A DNA stretch of 64,000 bases, taken from Chlorogloeopsis fritschii PCC 6912 (GTDB lineage Bacteria > Cyanobacteriota > Cyanobacteriia > Cyanobacteriales > Nostocaceae). The first letter of the stretch is position 1. Each line of letters begins with the position of its first letter. The stretch covers positions 62,001 through 126,000 of the forward strand of contig NZ_AJLN01000015.1 in NCBI RefSeq assembly GCF_000317285.1, given 5' to 3'. Below, piece by piece: positions 46,026 through 55,736 of this stretch. The notes under the pieces are model-generated. The model did no database searches. It was not told the origin of the DNA and was given only the letters and a program-made list of their open reading frames with translations. Position numbers and translations under genes: made by a program.

Positions 46026-46664
46026 TTACTTTTGATTGCTAGCATCAATGATACAGCCACCAGGATTCTTACCTTGGCGGCAAGTCCGAATAATACCAGC
46101 ATTTCTCTTATAAATTTGCCGAGCATCACGCCCTTCTTTAGATTTAGCCCACTCTAGAAGTTTGGCATCTTCAGGCTTAAGATTAGCTGTAACAGGGGAC
46201 TTACCACTAGATTGGGAAGCTATAGCCATATTGAAAGTAAAAGCCCCTATAGCCACACCCAACGCCAGAACGCAACCTAAAATAAGACTAATTTGAGCTA
46301 GCTTAAAGTTACTAACATCAAGTGAATCTAACCTACTAGTCAAAGAAGAACTGGCATTTTGCTTCCTTATCAACTCTTGGGCTGCTTTAGCGATCGCACC
46401 CCTCTGTTGGACTATCGCTACCTCAGCAGCATCCTTGAGTGTCTTATCAACCTCCAACGTCCAGCCTGCTATCACAGTATCAAGTTTGCCAGGTAGCTGC
46501 ATAATCGCGTATTGAGTAGTACCCATCTGAGCGTACAACTTAAACAAAGGATCGGATGGCTTCATTCCCGACTTAGCTATCAACTCCTCAATATACTCTT
46601 TCTCTTTCTCTAACTCCTCTTTATTAAGGTTATTTTCTGTAGAAAAATTTGTAAGTTTGCTCAT
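46026..46664 (-). CDS. Membrane protein of cyanobacterial plasmids, DUF6753-like
   Basis: 212 residues: a charged helical N terminus with MKPSDPLFKLYAQMGTTQYA and DTVIAGWTLEVDKTL, a transmembrane helix near residues 131-155 (ISLILGCVLALGVAIGAFTF), and a short C-terminal part with three Cys. I recall the first half as a DUF6753-type pattern in Nostoc plasmids; this is from memory and not certain. Upstream are two ParA-type ATPase genes in the same direction. Confidence 0.6.
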   Translation of the reverse strand: MSKLTNFSTENNLNKEELEKEKEYIEELIAKSGMKPSDPLFKLYAQMGTTQYAIMQLPGKLDTVIAGWTLEVDKTLKDAAEVAIVQQRGAIAKAAQELIRKQNASSSLTSRLDSLDVSNFKLAQISLILGCVLALGVAIGAFTFNMAIASQSSGKSPVTANLKPEDAKLLEWAKSKEGRDARQIYKRNAGIIRTCRQGKNPGGCIIDASNQK

Positions 46665-46733
46665 AAAATAACCAGTTAAAATAAAACAATAAAAATAATA
46701 TAAATCCTAAAGATTCTAAAAATGAGCTTGTTG

Positions 46734-47483
46734 TTAAGTTAATTCACTTCTGTCTCTTTTTAAACCTAAATACACTGGAGTAACCCTGTGATACATGATA
46801 GTATCATGAAAATTTTCTATCCAATTATATACTATAGAACGATATAGAACTTGCATATCTGACTCCGTAGTGATAGCCATACAATAAGGTAAATTTGTAT
46901 CTTCCAATTCTTGATAAACGTAATCCTCAAGCTTCGGTAGTATCAGTTCTGTTCCTTTTAATTTGCTAATGTCTTTCTGGATTTCAGTATTATCGTAGTA
47001 CTTAAATAAATTACTAAAATATTGGTTTTTAACAATTAGATAATCAGCCTGAGTATCAACAAACTGATAGAGCAATTGTAAGTATTTAACACAATCTCTA
47101 CGATTAGAAATAGGATGTATAAAAGTAGTACGATAGCCCAAATAATTTAAATTTTCTAAAAAAGATATCTCTTTCTCAAATCTGAAAAAATCTAATATGT
47201 TTTGACCTGGCATATCAGTCAATGCTAAGTCAATTTCTGAAAACATCTCCAGTTCATTTAACAAAACATCAGAATCACCCCTATTAAGTCCCAAATGCTT
47301 AATATGAAAGCCCAATTTATCATATACTGATAACTTATTAGACAAGTCACCAGGACATCGACCGTGGTAGAAAGCACGAATATTTAATTCATACTTTTTG
47401 TACAACTCTAAAAGCAATCTAGAAACTGTAGACTTGCCAACACGAGAGTCACCAATCGTAATCACAAATCTCTTTCTAAACAT
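46734..47483 (-). CDS. P-loop ATPase related to the adjacent ParA-like protein
   Basis: 249 residues. It opens with FVITIGDSRVGKSTVSRLLL, a Walker A GxxxxGKS without the second Lys of ParA, followed by DLALTDMPGQN as a Walker B-like region. Overall layout parallels the preceding gene product (47485-48393), from which it is separated by a single base, so a duplicated and diverged pair is likely. Role unknown; partition, conjugation or mobile-element control are options. Confidence 0.65.
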   Translation of the reverse strand: MFRKRFVITIGDSRVGKSTVSRLLLELYKKYELNIRAFYHGRCPGDLSNKLSVYDKLGFHIKHLGLNRGDSDVLLNELEMFSEIDLALTDMPGQNILDFFRFEKEISFLENLNYLGYRTTFIHPISNRRDCVKYLQLLYQFVDTQADYLIVKNQYFSNLFKYYDNTEIQKDISKLKGTELILPKLEDYVYQELEDTNLPYCMAITTESDMQVLYRSIVYNWIENFHDTIMYHRVTPVYLGLKRDRSELT

Positions 47484-47484
47484 A

Positions 47485-48393
47485 CTATGCTGGTTTTTGA
47501 GGTTGCTCTTGAGACTGCTGTTTAATAGGTTTTTCTTTAATTACAAGTCTTGTTGCGTGTGATTCCCCCTCAGGTAATTTCTCGGAATCCAATCCCAATA
47601 GTTTATGAGCAGGTTGAAGTTTTTCTTCAAAATCTTTTAGCCACGAGCCAACTCTTGCTCGAACTGAAATGGCAGCACCGAATTCTTTTGATAAAGCCTG
47701 ACCAAATGTTAAGCTATTATCATCGATAAAATCATAACAATAATCCATCAAATCAGGCATCAAAACTTCAACTAAACCTTTTTCAAGTAATGTATGACGT
47801 ATATCAGATGAGGTGTAACGACCAAATTTATTTTCATCTCCAAAAAACAGGTTTTTAACAACTACATAATCAACTTTATCACCACAACATTCTTTATACA
47901 GAGCCTTTAAAATATTTACAGAATCACGAAGTCGATTGATAACCGATACCATAGTAACTCTGTAGTCAAGTTCATCTGCAAGGATGTCAAAAAAGGACAG
48001 TTCCTTTACAAATAACTCAAAAACACCTCCAGATTGTGCTGGCAAATCGAGCAGAACTAGTGGAAAATAATCTGCTTCCAAATCAATCAATAACTGGTCT
48101 GCTTTACCCTTATCAAAAACATTAATACAACGAATTAAGCCAGAATATTTTTCATAATGTCGATGTAGCTGATTATTACGTTGGTCAGCATCATATGCAA
48201 TACACCAAAGGTTTTTATCAATATAAAGTTGGAGTAAGGCTCGCGTAAAGGTACTCTTGCCAACACCACCTTTGTCACCAGTAACAATTACAAGTCTTTT
48301 AATATTCTTCTTAACTTGTTTTTGTTGATTATCCTTATTTAATTGATTTTTACCAGACATATAATTATTACCTTTATTATTGGTATGAGCCAT
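47485..48393 (-). CDS. ParA/MinD-family ATPase
   Basis: About 302 residues. Deviant Walker A VTGDKGGVGKST with both lysines, CIAYDADQRNNQLHRHYEK as Walker A', and FPLVLLDLPAQSGG as Walker B. Start uncertain: ATG 48393, ATG 48360 or GTG 48405; the first 40 residues are polar. The tail is Lys/Pro/Gln-rich. It differs from the parA of the ParAB operon at 23315 and has no ParB beside it. It pairs with the P-loop gene one base downstream. Confidence 0.75.
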   Translation of the reverse strand: MAHTNNKGNNYMSGKNQLNKDNQQKQVKKNIKRLVIVTGDKGGVGKSTFTRALLQLYIDKNLWCIAYDADQRNNQLHRHYEKYSGLIRCINVFDKGKADQLLIDLEADYFPLVLLDLPAQSGGVFELFVKELSFFDILADELDYRVTMVSVINRLRDSVNILKALYKECCGDKVDYVVVKNLFFGDENKFGRYTSSDIRHTLLEKGLVEVLMPDLMDYCYDFIDDNSLTFGQALSKEFGAAISVRARVGSWLKDFEEKLQPAHKLLGLDSEKLPEGESHATRLVIKEKPIKQQSQEQPQKPA

Positions 48394-49258
48394 ATTAGCA
48401 ATCACTAAAATCCAGGTTTTTTATTAAATTTGATAACCAATTGAGATAGGCAAACTTAAATCCAAAGTTTTGATAGAATAGTATAATTATATATTAGCAA
48501 TAAATCAAGTTAGTTCTGCTTGTAAAAGCAATTATAGTATCCTAAACCTGACTAATTAAAAAAACAAAGTAATATTCGATTTCTGACTAAAACTTTAGTA
48601 TTAAAAGTAAAATTACTCGAAGTTTATTGATGTATAAAACAATAATATTAAGACCAATAAAACTGTCCACGCTTGCTGCAAGAGCCACGAATACAACTCC
48701 TGGTTGCATATCAAACGTATCTGCTATAGCAAAAACCACCATCAGTACAAGTATCATGGTAGATGTGGGATAGAAGTTGATGCATCCTGGCGCAATAACT
48801 TTACCCAAACCAGTAGTTACAACTTGTAAGGTTAATATCCCACTAAATATTATTCAGGCAATTATCAAAGCTCATGCAGCTGCTGAAGCCAATATAAATA
48901 AACTTGCTACACAATATAAAGTTAGTATACAAGATGCAACAAATATTATCCTTCACTACGCTTAAATCATATATTTATTTTTAATAAAAGTGCATCATAG
49001 TAAAACTAACACTTTTTAATTTTTGGCTAGGTCTGGATGAAGTATCAAATTGTGAGTCTGCGTTCACTACCATAATATATCTTTGAGCTACACATCTCGT
49101 CATATCTATTAGATAATGTCAAGGTAAATTTAACTATTTCCAACCGCTATTTTAAAGCCAAACTTCATAACAGCAGTGCTTTCAAGATGACAAATATTTA
49201 ACTAAAAGTCCGGAAATGCCATAATAAAAACACAAGTTTTCACGCGAGAGGAACAGCT
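48394..49258. other. 865-bp region with no convincing gene
   Basis: AT-rich. A 62-codon frame on the plus strand (48777-48965, ending ATQYKVSIQDATNIILHYA) has an HTH-like flavour but no ribosome-binding site, and an overlapping minus-strand frame exists. I would not call either. Promoters for the flanking divergent genes should be here. Confidence 0.35.
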
Positions 49259-49501
49259 ATGACACATTATGTGTGCGATTTATATAGCAATACAAATTGG
49301 AATATTCCACCAGAAGAAGTCGCTGCTAGAACATTCAATACAGAACAAGAAGCAGGACAATGGTTTAAAGATAAATACTCTGGTAACAGTCTTGAATTTA
49401 GTGGCTTTCATGACACTGAACGCTACGTCACCAACTGGGTTTATTGCAACGGTAAAGAAGTTGGTGAAATCACGAAACGCCCTAGTTCCAATGAATTTTA
49501 A
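49259..49501 (+). CDS. Small hypothetical protein, 80 residues
   Basis: ATG 49259 is preceded by GAGAGG at good spacing. Aromatic-rich small protein (HYVCDLYSNTNWNIPPEE, then EAGQWFKDKY). No family recognised. Confidence 0.5.
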   Translation: MTHYVCDLYSNTNWNIPPEEVAARTFNTEQEAGQWFKDKYSGNSLEFSGFHDTERYVTNWVYCNGKEVGEITKRPSSNEF

Positions 49502-49606
49502 TCAAGGATTCAGAAAATTGTCTATTAAAATTGAATCCTACGTACAAAGGGATTCCAATGTTGCAGTTCTCGGCAGAGGTTGTTTTGTGGGTAATGGTTT
49601 CGTCCA

Positions 49607-50135
49607 CTACTGAAGCGTGTAATTATAGCTTTAGGTTTGGAGTTAGGGTTATCTGCTGGGGAAATCCTTACCTTTTATGAAGAATTAGGACCCTGGGTTG
49701 GGATTCACGATCGCTTCGCGTACTCAGTCTTGGCTGTACAACTTCTCCACCACATGTTGGATGGGAAAAATGGTTTCCGTTTGGAAAGCTATACTGGGCA
49801 ACTAAAAGCATTGATTTGTTTATGTTAGGGCAATGTTCATCATCTCTAGGGATTGCAAAACTGTTTGCTGGGGAGGAGAATCTTCTACGGATAAGCCCTT
49901 CTACTACCAAAGGACGTTTTACCCTAGACGGAATTAGAGAAATCTCATGTCTTAAAGGTTTAGGTATGTCAGAGGCGCGAAAAGCTTTACCGAAACTACG
50001 CAAGATGTTTTTGACAAATCCAGTTTCTCCCTTTGAGCCTTATTACTCCCCAACTAGGGCGTGTATGCAAAGTACAGTAATCTCGTAATCTGGAACTTAT
50101 GGCGTCCACAACAGTATTACATTGATGGAGAAGAT
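49607..50135 (+). pseudogene. Degenerate coding region, frames broken several times
   Basis: Coding-like pieces in different frames follow each other: LLKRVIIALGLELGLSAGEI and ILTFYEELGPWVG (from 49607), then FTLDGIREISCLKGLGMSEA (about 49916), then IWNLWRPQQYYIDGEDLDAF ending near 50150. A GATCGCTTCGCG-type repeat (about 49709) interrupts the first. This reads as one decayed gene, identity unknown. Confidence 0.3.
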
Positions 50136-51545
50136 TTAGATGCGTTTACTTTGGCGACGATATAGCCCTTTAAAAGGCTCAATAGAGCAAAAACTTTTTA
50201 GCGGGGGGGTATTAAAGGGTAATTCGACGGTAAAAATGCTACATTTACCTAATTCGCTTTGTACTTTCAAATTGCCTTGGTGTGCCTGAACAATTGCCAT
50301 AGCAATAGCTAGTCCCAATCCAGAACCACCAGTACTACGAGAGCGATCGCTATTCACCCGATAAAAGCGATCAAAAATTTGCGAAAGCTCATTGTGTGGA
50401 ATGCCAATTCCAGTATCTTGAACTTGAATCACAGCATAATGGTCACTGCGGTCTAGGACAACAGTTACTTCTCCGCCCCGTGGCGTATATTGAATTGCGT
50501 TGACAATTAAGTTAGAAACTAAACGATAAAGCTGCTCAGAATCCCCTACAATATTTACAGGTTGACGAACTCGTATTAAAGATGTCAGCAACACACCTGC
50601 CGCATTAGACATTGCTGCAAACTCCTCAATTAAGTCGCTAACAACGTCATCTAAGCAGCATAATTCACGTCGCATGGACATCGATTGGCGGTCTAAGCGA
50701 GCTAAGAGCAACAAATCAGCAACCAAAGTTGTGAGCCGCTGATTCTGACGCTGTATAGTTCGTAACATATCCCGTGCCTCTTCTTCATCTATCTGAGGCA
50801 TCAAAAGCGCTGACTCTACTGTTGCTCCTGTTGCAGCTAGAGGTGTCCGCAATTCGTGTGCGGCATCCGCTGTAAACTGTTGAATTTGTCTATAGGATTG
50901 GTAAATTGGTCTCATTGCCAATCCTGCTAACCACCAACTAGCAACACCAACTAAACCCATTGCTATTGGTAATCCCAAAGCTAAAATTAATTTAACGGCA
51001 TCTAGATAACTATTGAAGTCATTGAGACTTCGCCCTACTTGTATATATCCCCAATCTCGATTATCTTGGGTGTGCAGCACAAAGGAAACTTGGTGATAAA
51101 GCCTGCCTTTGCTGTCTTTAAGAGTTTGCCAAGTTTGCTTGTTAAAGGTTAAGGGAAGTCCTTCTGGAGGAGAGCCTGCTATGGCAACTAAGCGTCCGGA
51201 GTTATCGAAAAAGCGTACGTAGTAGTAGCCTTGGTTAACAACGCTTAAAGTATGGCGCTTAGAATTTAGCTGCTGTTGAATGCAATCATTACCAACCATG
51301 CAAATATTTGGTAAAAGCTGCTGTATGACTGTTTCCAAGCGTCCGGGTTGCTGTAGTTTTAGTTCAATACTATCATGCAAAGTTCCTGCTACAGACTCTA
51401 GTTCTCGGTCTAAGGCTATCCAATGGGCATGAGATACTGCTTTGTAGACGCCGAATCCACACAGGCTTAAGATAAAAGCCATGACTAGCGCATACCACAG
51501 CGCTAAACGAACGCGAGTCAGATTAAACAGTTTATTTTGGTTCAT
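50136..51545 (-). CDS. rppB: Sensor histidine kinase, RppB-like
   Basis: 469 residues, inner membrane. TM1 near 12-36, a 150-residue periplasmic sensor part with a C82/C88 cysteine pair, TM2 near 187-210, then HisKA with HELRTPLAA (H230) and HATPase with the N-box LVSNLIVNAIQYT, DTGIGI and GGSGLGLAIA. Sequence around DRFYRVNSDRSRSTGG is typical of the cyanobacterial RppB/NrsS group, kinases that sense redox or metal stress. The start overlaps the end of the response regulator gene by 14 bp. Confidence 0.88.
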   Translation of the reverse strand: MNQNKLFNLTRVRLALWYALVMAFILSLCGFGVYKAVSHAHWIALDRELESVAGTLHDSIELKLQQPGRLETVIQQLLPNICMVGNDCIQQQLNSKRHTLSVVNQGYYYVRFFDNSGRLVAIAGSPPEGLPLTFNKQTWQTLKDSKGRLYHQVSFVLHTQDNRDWGYIQVGRSLNDFNSYLDAVKLILALGLPIAMGLVGVASWWLAGLAMRPIYQSYRQIQQFTADAAHELRTPLAATGATVESALLMPQIDEEEARDMLRTIQRQNQRLTTLVADLLLLARLDRQSMSMRRELCCLDDVVSDLIEEFAAMSNAAGVLLTSLIRVRQPVNIVGDSEQLYRLVSNLIVNAIQYTPRGGEVTVVLDRSDHYAVIQVQDTGIGIPHNELSQIFDRFYRVNSDRSRSTGGSGLGLAIAMAIVQAHQGNLKVQSELGKCSIFTVELPFNTPPLKSFCSIEPFKGLYRRQSKRI

Positions 51546-52236
51546 CGGTAAGATTTAGACGATATCCCATACCATGTAAGGTTTCAATTGGGTTTGTGCA
51601 GCCACTATTTGTCAATTTGCGGCGTAGCAAACGTACTTGAGCTGCTACCACATTACTAGCAGGTTCTGCACTCACTTCCCAAAGTTGATTGCGAATTTGT
51701 TCTGTAGTAACAATTTGATTTGGATGCTTCATAAAATACTCCAGTAGCTGAAATTCCTTATTAGTTAGAGGAATTACCTGTTTGTCTCGATTAGGATTTT
51801 GACTCACAACAGCACTACTGCTGTAATCAAGAGTTAGGTTACCAACAGTTAATTCCTTTGGTTGTAAGTGAGGCGATCGCCTCTGTAATGCTCGCAACCG
51901 CGCTAACAATTCCGCCATACCAAATGGCTTCACCAAGTAGTCATCTGCACCCGCATCCAACCCTGCAACTTTGTCTTCTATCCTATCCCTGGCTGTTAGG
52001 ATCAGAACAGGTAGAGGATTATTGTTTTTTCGTAATCTTTGGCACAACTCTAGGCCTGATATTCCTGGCAGCATCCAATCAAGAATAGCCAGTGTATATT
52101 GCGTCCAACGATTTTCTAAATATGCCCAAGCCTCAGTACCGTCTGTAACCCAATCAACTACGTACTTTTCTTGATTTAAAGCTCGCTTAATAGCAGCACC
52201 TAAATCTGGTTCATCTTCAACTAATAGCACCCGCAT
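51532..52236 (-). CDS. rppA: OmpR-family response regulator, RppA-like
   Basis: 234 residues from ATG 52236 (MRVLLVEDEPD); an in-frame start at 52284 would add 16 non-conserved residues. Receiver with E7-D8, phospho-acceptor D53 (ILDWMLPG), T in LILTARD, K in DYLVKPF; C-terminal winged helix of the OmpR/PhoB type ending in LRRKLTNSG and the GMGYRL signature. OmpR-type regulators bind direct repeats spaced 11 bp. Such a pair lies 95 bp upstream (52331-52348), and more lie across the next 7 kb, so autoregulation and a local regulon are likely. Confidence 0.92.
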   Translation of the reverse strand: MRVLLVEDEPDLGAAIKRALNQEKYVVDWVTDGTEAWAYLENRWTQYTLAILDWMLPGISGLELCQRLRKNNNPLPVLILTARDRIEDKVAGLDAGADDYLVKPFGMAELLARLRALQRRSPHLQPKELTVGNLTLDYSSSAVVSQNPNRDKQVIPLTNKEFQLLEYFMKHPNQIVTTEQIRNQLWEVSAEPASNVVAAQVRLLRRKLTNSGCTNPIETLHGMGYRLNLTDEPK

Positions 52237-52330
52237 AAACAATTCATCATTTAGAGATTTGTGGCAAATTTGTGAAGCAAGCATAATTATGAACAGGGTT
52301 CTACCTTTAAAAATAGGTTGACAGAGGTTT

Positions 52331-52348
52331 ATGAAATTAGAATGAAAT
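52331..52348. promoter_or_regulatory. 11-bp-period direct repeat upstream of rppA
   Basis: ATGAAAT at 52331-52337 and 52342-52348, start-to-start distance 11. Candidate autoregulatory site of the OmpR-type regulator. Confidence 0.6.
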
Positions 52349-52548
52349 TTTCAGGCTAAAAATAAAATTTAAGACTCTAATCCATTAGGCTCTAACGTAG
52401 GTTAGAGACTTGGCAGAAGATAATTAATAAAGGAAAAACTCAGTAGACTCGCTTGCTGAAAAATAGGGTGAGGTTAATTAGAGGAGTTATAAAAAGTAAT
52501 TTTCTTGCAAGGAGACTATTGAGCTAATTCTTAGCTTGACAGATAAAA

Positions 52549-52566
52549 ATGAAATCAAGGTGAAAT
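52549..52566. promoter_or_regulatory. 11-bp-period direct repeat in the 52.24-52.91 kb gap
   Basis: ATGAAAT (52549-52555) and GTGAAAT (52560-52566), 11 bp apart. The rest of this 670-bp intergenic stretch shows no gene that I trust. Confidence 0.5.
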
Positions 52567-52909
52567 TTAGAATATTAAAAATTATGAATTTACAAATATT
52601 ATCTACTCACAAAAACACCACTGTACCAAACCCCTGTAACTGGGGTAAGTGTGTTAAAGCTTTGATGTGGACTGCTATTTGTCACACCCGATTTTTCGTT
52701 TTTAACACTCTTACTCTTCACGTAGCCTAAAAAAACTAGCAATACAAAAAGGCGTTGTGTTTACTACCTCAAGTAGTTGATGTATTCTTGCATTTACTAT
52801 TAAATGTAATAAGATAACATAAGTAGATGAAATGAAAAAAGCTTAGAGTTTATTGATAGTATGTCCCCCAGCATATATTGCTGAGGGAAGGTATTTACAA
52901 ACCCTCATA

Positions 52910-53263
52910 CTATTTAGGTGGAGTGGTGGTTCGCGAATTTTCCTTATAGCACTGTTGTAAGGCTAGGAGTCTAGCTAAACTAGCTCCACCAGTAGGTCTT
53001 GCTGGGGGAATATTTGCACATACTCCTGTACTACTAAATTGTTGTACTGTGGTTTTTGGAAGTCCTTTATAGCACTTTTGTAAAGCTAGGAGTCTAGCTA
53101 AACTAGCTCCGCCAGTAGGTCTTGCTGGGAGAATGTTTTCACATGCTCCTGTTTTTGAGGTATCTGCATTTGCATAGACAGCAGAACTTAATGGTATCTG
53201 AAGTAAAACCATTCCTAAGGGAATCGCCAAAATAAATGTAGTTCGGATGATAAGTATTTTCAT
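52910..53263 (-). CDS. Small secreted protein with a duplicated Cys-containing motif
   Basis: 117 residues from ATG 53263. A signal peptide (about 1-33, MKILIIRTTFILAIPLGMVL) precedes two near-identical units: C-x-N-I-x-PARPTGGASLARLLALQ-x-CYK, each with two Cys that may form a disulfide. The duplication is visible in the DNA too. No known family recognised. It lies in the same direction as the DUF2808 genes and the RppA/RppB operon. Confidence 0.65.
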   Translation of the reverse strand: MKILIIRTTFILAIPLGMVLLQIPLSSAVYANADTSKTGACENILPARPTGGASLARLLALQKCYKGLPKTTVQQFSSTGVCANIPPARPTGGASLARLLALQQCYKENSRTTTPPK

Positions 53264-53339
53264 AGCTAAAACCCTCAAATCAAAAATGAGTGGTGTTAAT
53301 AATTAGGTGAGCTAATCTTGGAAAGCCAAGTATGAGTAT

Positions 53340-53816
53340 TTAACGACCGTAGGTTTGTATCCGAACTGTACCAAGAGGAATTTGTGCTGTTAAGTTAGGC
53401 ATTTTGCCATAGACTCGGTACAGCCAAATGTGGTTACGAATTGATGTATTAACGCCTTGCAGCTCAACTAATAATGTTGTTTGAGGCTCCACAGGTTGGG
53501 AAAAAACAACTGTAGCCGTGCGGTTATTGACAGAAACTTGAGCATCAATCTTTTCACCAGATTGATTCTTTACCTCAATTCCCTTACTAATGCTTAAGAA
53601 CTCTGGCAAATCAATAACTAGTTCTTTTAAGGGTTGTCCTTGAACATGAACCTTAAACTCATGCGTAGCGCCTTGAAATCCGATACTGCTGGGATATGCT
53701 ACGCCACTTTCAAGATGAGAAACATCGGAATTGCCTATGTTGTCTTTAGCATAAGCTGCGGAAATGAAAGCAGCTACGATAACAAATGCTGCACCTGTAT
53801 AAATTAAATTCCTCAT
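53340..53816 (-). CDS. DUF2808 secreted protein
   Basis: 158 residues with a signal peptide (about 1-23) and a beta-sandwich-type mature part of the DUF2808 family: ATHEFKVHVQGQPLKELVID, IEVKNQSGEKIDAQVSVNN, TATVVFSQPVEPQTTLLVEL and the terminal IPLGTVRIQTYGR. Known from cyanobacterial envelope proteins; biochemical role unknown. First of three intact copies in tandem. Confidence 0.8.
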   Translation of the reverse strand: MRNLIYTGAAFVIVAAFISAAYAKDNIGNSDVSHLESGVAYPSSIGFQGATHEFKVHVQGQPLKELVIDLPEFLSISKGIEVKNQSGEKIDAQVSVNNRTATVVFSQPVEPQTTLLVELQGVNTSIRNHIWLYRVYGKMPNLTAQIPLGTVRIQTYGR

Positions 53817-53926
53817 AAAAAACTTTGAGAAAGATTAGTAGGATGAGCAATATTTACCTGCTCATCCTATAGCTGTTTACTTACTTTCTTGACAACTGTA
53901 GCTCAATTTATGAGCAGTCAATCTCT

Positions 53927-54422
53927 TTAAAGAGGGTAAGTCTGAATCCGGGCTAGACCAAGTGGAATTTCTCCATTCAATCCAACTTTCTTAGCGTAGA
54001 CTTGGTATTGCCAATTAGGAGTATATCCTGGTTCATATCTTGGAGTATTCACTCCTCTCATAAAAACTGATATCTTCGTCTCTGGAGCTACTGGTTGTGA
54101 GAAAGCAACTGTCGCTTTTCTGTCGTTAATAGAAACTGTTGTTGGAACTTTTTCACCAGATTGATTTTTTACCTCAATTCCGTCATTAATTATTACCCCC
54201 TCCGGTAAATCAATTCCTAGTTCTGCCAAAGGTTTTCCCTGAACGTGAACCTCAAACTTATGAGTAGCATCTATCGCAGTGGTATCATTAGGGTAAGCAG
54301 CAGTTTTGACCAGATGGGAAGCATTAAAATCGCCTGGTTTTCCACTTGCCAAAGCGGAGGAAAATAAAGAAGTAATCGCTAGGGTAAAAGCACCTGCATA
54401 AATTAAATTTTTCATCTTCATT
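53927..54422 (-). CDS. DUF2808 secreted protein, second copy
   Basis: 164 residues from ATG 54422, preceded by GGAG at 5 bases. Signal peptide, then the same core (IEVKNQSGEKVPTTVSINDR, VAFSQPVAPETKISVFMRGV). About half the core residues are shared with the neighbouring copy. A direct-repeat pair (54479-54496) lies 57 bp upstream. Confidence 0.82.
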
Positions 54423-54478
54423 GTTCTCCGAAACAATAAATTTTTGAGTTCTATACTTATTAGTTTGATAAACGTTAA

Positions 54479-54496
54479 TGAAATTAGAGTGAAAAT
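54479..54496. promoter_or_regulatory. 11-bp-period direct repeat upstream of the second DUF2808 gene
   Basis: ATGAAAT (54479-54485) and GTGAAAA (54490-54496), 11 bp apart; 57 bp before the start codon. Confidence 0.6.
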
Positions 54497-54716
54497 TTGC
54501 TGAGGTTGAATATTTTTTACAATTCAATTACTTATCTTTTAATTCTTGAGTATCTCTAAACTATAAATAATCCTCATTTTCAATATCTAATGAAGTAGAG
54601 CAAAAGAATATTATTATCAGTAAATAATCTAAATAATGTAGACTAAAGTTATTCCACATTCTTAATTTGATTAATTAGTATAGAGTGGGTAAATTTGTTA
54701 ACCCAAACTATTGACA

Positions 54717-55205
54717 TTAATAATAGAGCTGAAACTGAGCTACACCTATAGGTATTTCTGCATCACTACCAACAAATTTTGCCGATAATTGATAGATATA
54801 ACGATTTCCCAGAAACTGCCTTTTAACATTCTTTAGTTCAACATTAAACTTGGTGTTAGAAGCAACTGGTTCAACGAAAGCTATTTGTATGTTTCTATCA
54901 TTAACAGAAATATTTGCATTAATTTTTTGTCCTTTTTCATCCACAATCTTGATATTTTTGATATCACTACTGATAGTTATGGTGTCAGGAACGTTAATAC
55001 TTAGTTCGGTAAGGGCTTTACTATTTTTAGGAACGTGTAGCCGAATAGTATGTCTAACAACTCGCCAGCGCGTAAGCGGAAATTGTGCATTTCCATCAAT
55101 ATGAGGAACTTTACCATCATCTGTATTAGCAGTTGCATAACTAGGAGATAACAGAGCCATGCTAGCCAGAGCTAAAGTAGCGCTATACACCAATAATTCC
55201 TTCAT
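54717..55205 (-). CDS. DUF2808 secreted protein, third copy
   Basis: 162 residues; signal peptide (about 1-26), then RHTIRLHVPKNSKALTELSI, ANISVNDRNIQIAFVEPV and the terminus IPIGVAQFQLYY. More diverged than the first two. A truncated fourth copy lies 300 bp upstream. Confidence 0.8.
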   Translation of the reverse strand: MKELLVYSATLALASMALLSPSYATANTDDGKVPHIDGNAQFPLTRWRVVRHTIRLHVPKNSKALTELSINVPDTITISSDIKNIKIVDEKGQKINANISVNDRNIQIAFVEPVASNTKFNVELKNVKRQFLGNRYIYQLSAKFVGSDAEIPIGVAQFQLYY

Positions 55206-55465
55206 ATTTAATTTCCTATAAATTAACTATGTCAACTAAAGCTCAAGTGAAAGTATTAAAGTTGAGGTTCATACTTTATAAATGAACATGATACTAACAG
55301 AAGCATCCCAATAGAGTAGAAAAGCCATAATCAGCTAACCCCCTTAATTCAGCAGCTAATTAGGGGAAATTAGATAGTCTACTTACTGTTGGTAGTTTTA
55401 AGCTGTTGGTAAGGTTTTTACCAAAGGAGGTATACTCCTCCTATTTATTAGTTTGGCAATTGTTG

Positions 55466-55483
55466 ATGAAATTAAGATGAAAT
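55466..55483. promoter_or_regulatory. 11-bp-period direct repeat upstream of the third DUF2808 gene
   Basis: ATGAAAT at 55466-55472 and 55477-55483, exact 11-bp period, in the 318-bp gap between the third copy and the remnant copy. Confidence 0.65.
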
Positions 55484-55522
55484 TCTAGATGAATTTTCAA
55501 GATAATTGTCAAAATTTGTAAA

Positions 55523-55736
55523 TTAAAAATTTGGGAACTGAGCTACACCTACAGAAATCTCTTTACTGATACCAATAACCTTAACTGAAAGGTGATAGAT
55601 AGAAGTAGAACCAAGAATTGGTTGTTTAACTTTGTTCAAAGTAATTAAGAGCTTAGTGCTAGAAGTAACTGGCTGAGGAAAATCTATGATAATCTTCTCT
55701 AAGAATTCTACTGAAGCCCCTAATGCTAGCTTTCAA
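55523..55736 (-). pseudogene. C-terminal remnant of a fourth DUF2808 gene
   Basis: In frame with the TAA at 55523-55525, the minus strand encodes DFPQPVTSSTKLLITLNKVK and ends ISVGVAQFPNF, clearly homologous to the C terminus of the third copy (AFVEPVASNTKFNVEL to IPIGVAQFQLYY). Homology stops near 55736, where unrelated sequence begins, so the 5' two thirds are deleted. Confidence 0.75.

Noticed and set aside
48777-48965. 62-codon plus-strand frame with an HTH-like end
   Set aside because: No ribosome-binding site, overlapping minus-strand frame of similar length, no family recognised.
52536-52730. 64-codon frame after the rppA upstream region
   Set aside because: Contains a regulator-site pair in its first codons and has an unlikely composition; probably noncoding.
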